A stretch of DNA of 64,000 nt, from contig ML978245.1 of the NCBI GenBank assembly GCA_010015745.1, positions 1,402 to 65,401 of the forward strand, read 5' to 3'. This document shows, in pieces, positions 55,754 through 64,000 of this stretch. Source of the DNA: Setomelanomma holmii. Its lineage: Eukaryota; Ascomycota; Dothideomycetes; Pleosporales; Phaeosphaeriaceae. Made by a program: the position numbers and the translations under genes. Numbering within the stretch: position 1 is the stretch's first letter; each line of letters begins with the position of its first letter. The notes under the pieces were generated by a model. It did no database searches. It was not told the origin of the DNA and saw only the letters and a list, made by a program, of their open reading frames with translations.

Positions 55754-57625
55754 ATGAACCCCGCCATTGAAGCGTCGCTGTCGACATCTAAGAGCAACTC
55801 GACATTGCGCCCAAGGACACGACGACTGATTTCAGTAGAGGACGACATATACTATGCAGAGGCCAGCGACGACGCGGCGAGCAGGACTGGGTCCCGGGTC
55901 ACCTCGAGAAATGGGTCTCCTACGCCAAATGCACAGCCCGGAGTCGCTCCCAAGTCGCGCCTCAACGTCACTTCAGAGCCATCGTCCTCGTTCGTGAGGT
56001 CTGTCAGCGCACAAACGCCGAAAAGATCGCCCAATTCGAATACGTTCTCTGGGCTGTTTGGCAACTCTTGGTCGGCTATACAAGGCATCGCAGCAAACGT
56101 CATTGGCAATGAGGGCGGTCGGACAGATCCAGCCAGCCCTCGAAGACGGAGACCTGCTTCTGGACGACGCACTTCGGTCAGCGCACCCCCGCCAAAACAA
56201 TGGGGACCGGCAGGCACCAGCTCGCATGTCGGCGCTGGGACGCACGAGGCGAGGGAGAACAAGGTGCGGGCAATGAAGCGCAAAGACCTATTGAATGCTA
56301 CAGAGCATCTCGTACCGGACTCGGTCGGTCGCATAAAGCGCAGAAACTCAGACGAGCGATTGAGTGCATCCGCACCTCCCGGCGAGAATGACGATCGAGA
56401 CGCCCTTGTTTACGTCCACAAGGTCAGGCCGCAAGACACGCTTGCTGGGCTCAGCATCAAGTTCAATTGCGATCAGGCGACGTTGCGGAAATCCAATCGG
56501 ATGTGGCCGAACGACAGCGTGCAGACAAAGCAAATGGTAGTACTGCCTGTAGACGCCTGTGGCGTGAAGGGTCGCCCAGCCCATGGACCTGATGCTCTTC
56601 CTGAAGAAGATCTGTTGCTCGGGGAATATGGCGATGCTTCCAATAGAAGCACCCCCAAGCCCAATACGAACGGTCTGCCGAACGGATGGAGCACTCCAAG
56701 ACAGAAAGATGTAGAGACCAATTCTGTTGTATCTTCTAGTGCAGAATCAGAAACGCCATGGATACATGATTCCTGGGTCCTATTGCCCAACGATAAACAG
56801 CCCACACAGATCGGTCGCATGCCGCGAAGAGCACTCGGCTTCTTCCCTCCTGCCCGGCGGAAGTCCCTCGCATACTCGGACGCATCGACTCCACGGCCAT
56901 CTGTCGATCTACCTCGCTCGTCCACGTCCACGTCCACGAACCCTCTCACAAGTTCGCCCTCACAGCCCGCTCGACCGCGCGCCCACAGCAACCTCTCAGC
57001 CGTATCAAGCCACGGCCGTCAACGGAATACATCAGGAAATGGATGGGGACTGCATGGGCCAGGTGGTGTAGGAACACTCGGCAGAAACGTGCGATCTCCA
57101 GGACCCGCGCAAGACGGCCTGAACAAGAAGTTTGCGCAGTACCTGCCAAACATGGCCCCACCACCAGGACAAGAGTACTTCACACCATGGGCGCCCAGCC
57201 TACTGGAAGCAGATGCAGGCGTCTCACACCAGTACGGAGGCTCAGGCGCCGTGACACCCCTGAACGGGACTGGCGTAGATCTGCAAGAGATTGGAGGTGC
57301 CATTGAAGGCTGGGTGAGAAAGGTTGGGTCGCAAGCACAAAAGATATTGACCGAGCCGGGGACACCTGGACAAGGCAAGAGATCGGCTGTGCCGGTTCTC
57401 GGGGCGGTGGGCGGCGATTTGGGAGACCTGATTGAGCTGAGGGATGATGCATTCGAGATAGGAGACGACGAGAGGGAGAGAGGGCGGTCGCGGACAGAGG
57501 ATCTCCTATCATCGATTGATCCCAGATCGAGTTCGATGGGCCAGCAATTTCAGACCTCGAGACCGGACATCAACCTCGTACTCACCAATCGGAGAAAGAG
57601 AGGCGATAGTAGTAAGAAGGATTAA
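55754..57625 (+). CDS. LysM-domain protein without signal peptide
   Basis: A single exon of 623 residues. The N-terminus (NPAIEASLSTSKSNSTLRPR) has no signal peptide or membrane helix. A LysM domain lies near residues 215-265: YVHKVRPQDTLAGLSIKFNC, then ATLRKSNRMWPNDSVQTKQM and VVLPV. The remainder is Ser/Pro/Arg-rich, with a conserved-looking segment around FSGLFGNSWSAIQGIAANVI and a C-terminal ordered patch (LQEIGGAIEGWVRKVGSQAQ). LysM usually binds chitin or peptidoglycan outside the cell, so a cytosolic LysM protein must do something else. Similar intracellular LysM proteins are common in ascomycetes, with no function that I can state. An upstream exon carrying a signal was looked for and not seen. 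Confidence 0.82.
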   Translation: MNPAIEASLSTSKSNSTLRPRTRRLISVEDDIYYAEASDDAASRTGSRVTSRNGSPTPNAQPGVAPKSRLNVTSEPSSSFVRSVSAQTPKRSPNSNTFSGLFGNSWSAIQGIAANVIGNEGGRTDPASPRRRRPASGRRTSVSAPPPKQWGPAGTSSHVGAGTHEARENKVRAMKRKDLLNATEHLVPDSVGRIKRRNSDERLSASAPPGENDDRDALVYVHKVRPQDTLAGLSIKFNCDQATLRKSNRMWPNDSVQTKQMVVLPVDACGVKGRPAHGPDALPEEDLLLGEYGDASNRSTPKPNTNGLPNGWSTPRQKDVETNSVVSSSAESETPWIHDSWVLLPNDKQPTQIGRMPRRALGFFPPARRKSLAYSDASTPRPSVDLPRSSTSTSTNPLTSSPSQPARPRAHSNLSAVSSHGRQRNTSGNGWGLHGPGGVGTLGRNVRSPGPAQDGLNKKFAQYLPNMAPPPGQEYFTPWAPSLLEADAGVSHQYGGSGAVTPLNGTGVDLQEIGGAIEGWVRKVGSQAQKILTEPGTPGQGKRSAVPVLGAVGGDLGDLIELRDDAFEIGDDERERGRSRTEDLLSSIDPRSSSMGQQFQTSRPDINLVLTNRRKRGDSSKKD

Positions 57626-57978
57626 GTGGAAGCACTTTTGGGTCGCATGGTATCTGGCGTTTGGATATGCATGTCTGAGAACATGACTGGATCTTCCAAC
57701 TACTTTGCATCGTTGTGGAATGGCAGGCCTAGAAGAGCGATTTGTATATAATTGCAATCGAAGAATGGGAACTGCAAACTTGAATCCACCAACCTTAAAC
57801 AGTAGAATTACAGGCACAATTGCTACTCTCACTTTGCAACCCTTAGGGTATGCCGCGGCAGCACAAAGTACCCGGCGATCCAGAGGACCACACGCTAGCC
57901 TACAAACACCACAAGGCACCCATTCACTACACATAATCAATCCAACCCAAAATACCTCCCATTCCAAATTGCCCCGCT
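57626..57978. other. intergenic gap
   Basis: The terminator side of the LysM gene and the promoter of the aminopeptidase gene. No other signal is seen. Confidence 0.5.
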
Positions 57979-60284
57979 ATGCGCCCTTTGCCCTCCATCC
58001 AACAGGCAACTACGAGCGTATTTGGCAGGTGCTTTTCCTCGCGCGTTCCATCGGCATACACAAAACTCCGACCTCAGAACCTCAAATTCACAACATCATC
58101 ACGTTTGTCTTGGCCCCTCACCTTCCGATCACCTCACCATCAGCTGTCGCCAAGCTCGCGCACACGAACATTCAAGCATCCAATGGTAATGGGCGGTGGA
58201 CCAACGCTCCCTCAACGCCAACAACAATTCTCGACAATGCATCGCGCCCCCGCAGCTATGGTGACGAGCACCGCTGTAGACCCTAATATCGAGATCAAAA
58301 CGCCAAGGGATCCCAATACGCTAGCGAACTATCACAACTATGTGACAAAACATACGAGTGTAGACTTTGAGATTGACTTCGAGAAGAAGAGGTTGGCAGG
58401 ACGTGTGGTGTTGAGGCTGGAGAGCGCGACGGATGAGAAGGTTGATGTTGTGCTTGATTCGAGGTATGTCATAAACCACCGGGGTTGTTGGGCAATTTTG
58501 GACAGTGAATCTCTTGTGGGATAAGATGTTGATTGTGGCAATTGGTTTTCTTTGCACAGAATCAATTTCACGACTAACGCACGTGCAGTTTTCTCGACAT
58601 CTCGTCAGTCAAAGTCGATGGCCAAGACGCAAAGTTCAAGGTCGGAGGTCGAATCGAGCCTTATGGAGCTCCGCTGACCATTACGCCCCCGTCAGCTGTT
58701 ACCAAGGGCAAGACCATCGAGATCGAGATCGCTGTAGCAACAACAGACAAGTGTACAGCCCTACAATGGCTGACTCCAGCTCAAACGTCAAATAAGAAAC
58801 ATCCGTACATGTTCAGCCAGTGCCAGGCAATTCACGCTCGATCTGTATTTCCATGCCAGGATACACCAGACGTCAAGTCTACATTCAGCTTCGCTCTACG
58901 ATCACCACTTCCTGTGCTCGCTTCAGGTCTACCAACGGGCGCAACGGATTACCACCCACCCAAGAAAGATGGCCAGTCAGGCACTTTGAAGTACACCTTC
59001 GAGCAGCCGGTCGCAATCACATCCTACCTCTTCGCGGTAGCGTCTGGTGACTTGGCATCAGCGTCCGTTGGGCCACGTAGTACCGTATGGTCTGGTCCTG
59101 AGGAGCTTCTCGACTGCCAAAGCGAGTTGGAAGGCGAGATCGAGCCATTCATGAATGCCATTGAAGCGATCGTCAGGCCTACGTACCAGTGGACGCAATA
59201 CAACGTACTCATTCTACCACCGTCATTCCCATACGGAGGCATGGAGAACCCGGTCTGGACGTATGCTACCCCTTTAATCATTTCAGGCGACAAGCAGAAC
59301 GTCGACGTCATTGCTCACGAACTGTCGCATTCGTGGTCTGGTAACCTCGTCAGCGCCGCGAGCTGGGAGCACTTCTGGCTCAACGAAGGCTGGACCACAT
59401 ATCTTGAGCGCCGTATTCAGGGCGCTATCCATGGCGAGGAGCATCGCCATTTTTCTGCCATCATTGGCTGGAAAGCTCTTGAAGGCAGCGTTGAGCAGTA
59501 CGGCGCGGACCACCCGTACACCAAGCTTATCGTGGACCTCAAAGGCCAGGATCCAGATGATGCCTTCTCCAGCATCCCCTATGAGAAGGGCTTCCACGCT
59601 CTTTACGCGTTCGAGCGCCTCCTCGGCAAAGAGATGTGGGACTCATTCATTCCACACTACTTTGACACATTCAAGTTCAAGTCTGTTGACTCATACGATT
59701 TCAAATCATGTCTGATCGACTTTTTCGCCAAAGACGAAGAGGCGAACAAGAAACTATCAGACTTTGACTGGGATAAGCTCTTCTACACGCCTGGCTTGCC
59801 ACCAAAGCCCGACTTCGATCAGACCATGGTCAAGAGCTGCTACGAGTTGGCGGACAAGTGGGAATATCTCATATCTGCTAACTCCTCGGACCACTTCAAG
59901 CCTCATTCCTCAGATATCAAGGGCTGGGTCGCCAACCAGTCCGTCGTGTTCCTTGAGAAAGTCCAAGGTTTCGCCGAGAAGTTCACACCCGAGCAGATTC
60001 ACCTGCTAGGCCACACGTACGGCTACACCGAGACGCAAAACATCGAAGTCCTATCGCGCTACCTGTCTGCGGGTTTGATGGCCAAGGCGCCTGAGACGTA
60101 CCAGCCGAGTGCGGATCTGGTGGGACGCATTGGAAGGATGAAGTTTGTGCGTCCGATGTATCGTTTGTTGGAGAAGGCGGATAGGGAACTGGCGATCAAG
60201 ACGTTTGAGCAGAATAAGGACTTTTACCATCCAATTTGCAGACAGATGGTGGAGAAGGATTTATTTGGGGAGGAGAAGAAATAA
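57979..60284 (+). CDS. M1 aminopeptidase / leukotriene A4 hydrolase homologue
   Basis: Two exons (57979-58463 and 58589-60284, phase 2; GTATGT donor, CTAAC branch, CAG acceptor) encode about 726 residues. The catalytic core shows FPYGGMENPVWTYATP (GxMEN exopeptidase motif), the zinc site HELSHSW with WLNEGWT as the third ligand region, and PYEKGFHALYAFERLL. The C-terminal helical domain of LTA4H-type enzymes follows. Yeast Lap2 and its kin are leucyl aminopeptidases with weak epoxide hydrolase activity. The first 95 or so residues are rich in Ser/Arg/Pro with few acids and look like a mitochondrial presequence. Inner ATGs before HRAPAAM and VTSTAVDPN could give the cytosolic form. Confidence 0.9.
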
Positions 60285-60656
60285 GCCACAAAAGACTTTT
60301 GGGGCAAAACAGCACAGATAATACCAGCATTATATCAACGGTTCGAAACGCAATGCGACGTAAAGTCTGTTCTTGTTGACAGTCGTAAGATCATACGATA
60401 CTTTTGTGGCCCAATTCGTGTATTCATTTCGTCGCTTTGTCCAAGGTGTACATGTATTGAATATGCTCGGCACGATCCCCGACCATCGGTCCACGCCCCG
60501 ACGCGACGTCCAACACCCCGTCTCGAGCGCCTCATGCTTTCCCCACCGGCATACCCAAACCAGCAGTTCCATCTCCGCCTCCACAACATTAGCCCCTCAA
60601 TTCATCCGTTGCCGACCCTTGACATCATTTAACCACTTCTGGCACCCGCAACCACA
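60285..60656. other. intergenic gap
   Basis: The 3' flank of the aminopeptidase gene and the promoter of the next gene. C-rich and CCA-rich near 60480-60650; no gene is recognised. Confidence 0.5.
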
Positions 60657-61031
60657 ATGGCACCCCCAAAGCGAGCGCTCTTTTCGCTGAATTACAACTC
60701 CGACGTCGAGCACTTTGACCAGCACGTCTCACGCAAGTCCGACCAAGGCGAAGACTCCATCAAACTATTCGACGAACGCGAAGTCTCGCACGTTGTTCGT
60801 CCATTTAAAAAGACTGTGAACAAGGCCGTCAACGAAGTCATCAAAGATACGGGGAAGAAAGTCCACAGCGTCGACGGCGACTTGCACTACACGAGCCAAA
60901 CGTCAAAATCAGGTACCAATTCGAAATCATCGGATTATACAAACACCACCCACACAAACAGCAATCTAAGCATCCACTCCGCCTCCACGCGCCACCGCAT
61001 CGAGTCCAAATACGACGTGTCCGACCTCTAA
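60657..61031 (+). CDS. small hypothetical protein, 124 residues
   Basis: A single exon starting ACAATGGCACCCC. It begins APPKRALFSLNYNSDVEHFD, has a central helix VRPFKKTVNKAVNEVIKDTG, and a long Ser/Thr/Asn-rich tail ending RIESKYDVSDL. I recognise no family. The next gene starts 29 bases after its stop codon, which is very tight for two independent fungal genes. They may overlap in UTRs or share a transcript. Confidence 0.6.
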   Translation: MAPPKRALFSLNYNSDVEHFDQHVSRKSDQGEDSIKLFDEREVSHVVRPFKKTVNKAVNEVIKDTGKKVHSVDGDLHYTSQTSKSGTNSKSSDYTNTTHTNSNLSIHSASTRHRIESKYDVSDL

Positions 61032-61059
61032 ACAACTCCCACACATCTACACATTCGCA

Positions 61060-61578
61060 ATGTCGACGGACAAAACCCCCCTGCGCATCGCAATCGGGTG
61101 CGACGACGCGGGCGTAAGCTACAAGAAAGCTATCATCAAGGACCTCGAGGCCTCAGATCTCGTCTCAGATATTACAGACGTGGGTGTACCTGAACACTCC
61201 GACAAAACCGCATACCCGCACATCGCCGTCGATGCCGCGCAGCTCGTTGCACAGGGGAAAGCAGATCGCGCCGTCTTGATTTGCGGCACGGGCTTGGGTG
61301 TCGCGATTAGTGCGAATAAAGTCCCCGGCATCCGGGCTGTTACTGCGCACGACAGCTTTAGCGTGGAAAGGGCGATTTTGTCGAATGATGCGCAGGTTTT
61401 GTGTATGGGTGAGCGTGTGGTGGGTATTGAGCTTGCGAGACGGCTGGTGAAGGAGTGGTTGGGCTATCGGTTTGATAAGAGCAGTGCGAGTGCGAAGAAG
61501 GTGGAGGCGATTATGGAGCATGAGCGGAGAAACTACGCTGGGCTGGTGAAGGATCAACAGAATGGGGGTAGTTGTTAG
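61060..61578 (+). CDS. RpiB/LacA-family sugar-phosphate isomerase
   Basis: A single exon of 172 residues. The family core is complete: LRIAIGCDDAGVSYKK at the N-terminus, DVGVPEHSDKTAYPHIA, the RAVLICGTGLGVAISANKV strand-loop with the catalytic cysteine, RAVTAHDSFSVERA, and NAQVLCMGERVVG-like sequence (here NDAQVLCMGERVVG). RpiB enzymes interconvert ribose 5-phosphate and ribulose 5-phosphate. The fungal members are candidates for tetrose-phosphate isomerases as well, since fungi already have RpiA. No signal peptide is present, so it acts in the cytosol. It stands 29 bases after a small hypothetical gene. Confidence 0.9.
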   Translation: MSTDKTPLRIAIGCDDAGVSYKKAIIKDLEASDLVSDITDVGVPEHSDKTAYPHIAVDAAQLVAQGKADRAVLICGTGLGVAISANKVPGIRAVTAHDSFSVERAILSNDAQVLCMGERVVGIELARRLVKEWLGYRFDKSSASAKKVEAIMEHERRNYAGLVKDQQNGGSC

Positions 61579-61829
61579 TTGTTGAGGGGGGTTGGTTTGG
61601 TGGAGTTGGGTAGGTGTATTCCAGTCTGTTCCGGGGAAGTTCGGGCATATAGCTTCGCAGCATTAGTTTTCTTTCGAAATTGGATAAGTAAGTCTGCCTT
61701 GCGAGACACGTGCCTGGTGAAGTATATCTGCACTGTTCGCAGACTATTTGTGAACTTTCTTGAACACTATTGGTACCAAACCGATCCATTTTCGCAAACT
61801 CATGCCGATTACGACTTCCACCCACCACA
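61579..61829. other. convergent gap
   Basis: It lies between the isomerase 3' end and the 3' end of the beta-lactamase-like pseudogene. No gene is recognised. Confidence 0.5.
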
Positions 61830-63629
61830 TCACTTGTCTCTCTTCAACAACACTCTCAAAAACGGCACCTCCCACCCCCTCACCACCCCGTCCTGGTCCC
61901 TCTGCACCACCAACCGATCCACCGCCTGACCTCCACAATAAAGCCAATCAGCCGTCTGCCACGACGTGCACTCCTCCTCCCTCGCTGCCTGACCTGGCAG
62001 CCCCGAGCCCGAATTCTCCTCAGTATTCGGCTCAAAGTCAAGATTGTTGCGCCAGTCCTCCTTGCTAACCTGTACCGTCGAATTATCCTGCAGTGTGAGA
62101 TTTGCAGCCTCAGAAATGTCAGTAGGAAAGATGCGGAAATTAGTAGATAGATTGCCGAACTGTGGAAGGGCTTGGGTGTAGATTTGCAATATGCCTGTGA
62201 GGAGGTCGGAGTTGTTGCGCGAGAGCGTGGAGAGACGGAGACCGGGGCCGTCATCTATGCTTAATGTCATGTGAACCAAGCCGTCTGATGAGATGAAGTT
62301 ACCGGTGCACTGTTGCGCTTGAAGTTGAGCTTCTTCTTCGACGGTAGGTAAGGCGGAGAGCATTGCGTCGTATAGCTTCGTCCATGCTTGCGGCGGTCCG
62401 GCAGTCAGCACCACAACCCCAGTACCATCTGCATCTATAAGCGAAAGCTGTGCGGTGTACCCGTATGCACCGCCATTCTTGCCATGAATATCAATTGTGT
62501 GCGGGTACTTTGGCGTGAGATTCTGGCTACGGAAGATTTCCCAGGGCCTGCCTACAAGGGAATAGGGCGAGGATGTCGCCGAATGTGGTTGTAGTCAGGC
62601 ACGTATGTCGGCTGCTGAGGTGAGTGCTGTGCGGTTAAGTATGGCGTGGGAGATCATGGCGAGGTCGTTGAGTGACGAGTATAATCCGCCGCCTGGAGCG
62701 TTGTCGCTGTACTCAGCGCCCAACGAGTTCTCTACTGGCGGGATAGCGGCGAGTGAACAGTTGCCAGTAGATAGACCAGTGTTGGTAACGTTGAAGGGCT
62801 TGACGATGTGTTCTTCGATCAGCTCGGGGTAAGTGAGATTGTATATGGCAGACAGTGCATAGCTGAGGAGGGGGAAGGATAGTTGCGAATATACCGGACG
62901 TGTATCGGATTGAGTAATCGGCTGCACGGTTTGCATACCTTCGAGTAGCTCTAAGGCAATGTCAGCGTCTCCATTATCAACAGTGAGACGAGTCATACTC
63001 ACGATCTTGCGAACACGGTCCATTCAATCCAGTAATCCCACACTCTGCCAACTCCTCAAGATCAAAGGCCGGAAATTCCAAGTGCTCCAGCAAAGGCTGA
63101 AGATAGTAGAATTCTGAGAAGCCATAACTCGGTGTTATACCCGAGAGATGATCCGCCAGCGATGCCAGATTTATATTCTCCCATTCAACCGCTGATGACG
63201 TATCCGCTAGCCTGGGGAGATTCTCAGTGATCGGTGTGTCCAGGTCGATACCCGTCCTTAGGACAAGTAGGTCCGTGATGAGCTTCGAAAATTGACCCAA
63301 TGAGATACTGCGTGTCACCATTGATTGTGAAAGTGCCGTTGTCAGCGGCGCCGCGGTGATAATACTCCCACAGTGGCTTGGAGCTGTCGTGGGAGACGAT
63401 TCCGAGTGAGAACGACGTATTCTCCACAGAGAAGCCAGAACTTATAGAGTCGATCGAGAGCCTTATCGAGAGTTGCCTCAAGAGAGGATGTGGTATTGCG
63501 AAGTATGGACGAATTGCTGAGTGCTGTCGGACGAGGAAAGAGGGGTCCGGATGGTGGGCAGCTGCTCCACGCGGATGCTGTGGCATGCAGAGCAAGTAAT
63601 GAAAGTAGAAGATAGTTATGGGACAGCAT
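61830..63629 (-). pseudogene. secreted beta-lactamase-like (serine hydrolase) gene, broken three times
   Basis: Homology to fungal beta-lactamase-family proteins runs the whole length. A signal peptide (LSHNYLLLSLLALHATASA) from ATG 63629 is followed by GFSVENTSFSLGIV, the LIGS...SKLIT catalytic SxxK region, TPITENLPRL, LADHLSGI, an intron with a GTGAGT donor (about 63000), GGGLYSSLNDLAMISHAILN, GRPWEIFRS, IDIHGKNGGAYGYTAQLSLI and a long C-terminal domain. Three lesions are seen: a frame change near 63450, another at the A-run 63288-63291, exactly between the catalytic Ser and Lys, and a TGA at 62597-62595 where relatives have Trp. Family members are hydrolases of varied substrates rather than true lactamases. 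Confidence 0.75.
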
Positions 63630-64000
63630 GTTGCTTAGAATCGTTTCGTCATTGTGTCCGAACGTGACTTCCTGAACCCATCCCTTGTCCTTTATATTCC
63701 CGTGCTCTTCCATCAAATGATTCAGATTAGCCTCATCTCCAGATCATCCAACTCCACTTCTCCCCGTCACATCCACACACGCAATCCCACCCGCCATCCT
63801 CTCACCTTCATCCAACCAGCTCCTAGTCGCAAAGGAAGTTGGTGCAAAGCATCGTGAGGTCTGCCTTTCACAGCTCCACATTTGGTCAGCGCCGAGATGG
63901 TGGCTCGGCATTGTGGCGCAAGAGAGATGAATGCGAGATCTGAGATTCCATGATCGACAGTGCATCCGGACCTACATCCGGCAAGGCAGAACAACTCGCT
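63630..64000. other. right-edge gap
   Basis: The promoter side of the pseudogene. The frames here (63744-63994) have no recognisable domain. Confidence 0.45.

Noticed and set aside
1..64000. tRNA, rRNA or CRISPR array
   Set aside because: No B-box with a matching cloverleaf, no rRNA-like stretch and no spaced repeats were seen.

Overview
The window reads as nuclear DNA of a filamentous ascomycete, most likely a Dothideomycete (an inference). Genes are split by short introns, mostly about 50-90 bases, with GT donors, CTAAC/CTGAC-type branch sites and AG acceptors. The families are typical of Pezizomycotina: HET, helo-like STAND N-termini, a Zn2Cys6 CTF1-type factor, VIB-1/XprG and a secreted GH37 trehalase. 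I saw no rRNA, tRNA or CRISPR array.

Left edge (1-6.7 kb): the 3' part of a Tad-like LINE with several stops, a long microsatellite, and an orphan C-terminus of a pogo/Fot1-type transposase. These are followed by an intact three-exon gene joining a helo-like domain to a Ras-like domain that has lost its nucleotide-binding motifs, and by a HET-domain gene. This looks like an accessory, incompatibility-type neighbourhood.

7-20 kb: an RBR ubiquitin ligase with a membrane hairpin, a hypothetical protein, a membrane-anchored double-psi beta-barrel protein divergent from a Cue1-like ER protein, a multi-pass membrane protein, a secreted trehalase, and two tandem F-box-like genes, one shortened by an in-frame TAG.

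20.9-24.7 kb: two tandem genes that look like the N, L1 and PAZ part of Argonaute without MID or PIWI. The 24.7 kb copy is intact and the 22.4 kb copy is decayed at its 5' end.

25-31 kb: SRP receptor beta and a VIB-1/XprG-like p53/NDT80-fold regulator. A gene-poor stretch of about 9 kb follows (31-40 kb), holding a 605-base MITE-like element with TA duplications. At 40-44 kb lie two broken paralogs of the helo/Ras-like gene, in tandem on the minus strand.

44.6-64 kb: mostly core genes. They are a small hypothetical protein, the CCR4-NOT subunit NOT2 (8 exons), a CTF1-beta-like zinc-cluster factor (7 exons, with a 17-base microexon inside the zinc cluster), a Nudix hydrolase, a disordered nuclear-type protein, an intracellular LysM protein, an M1 aminopeptidase of the LTA4-hydrolase type, a small hypothetical protein, an RpiB-type isomerase, and a beta-lactamase-like secreted protein broken by two frameshifts and a stop.

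The most unusual content is the three-member helo/degenerate-Ras family and the tandem PAZ-only Argonaute-like pair. The helo/Ras-like genes, the HET gene and the VIB-1-like regulator all belong to families linked to fungal allorecognition, but a functional link between them here is inference.
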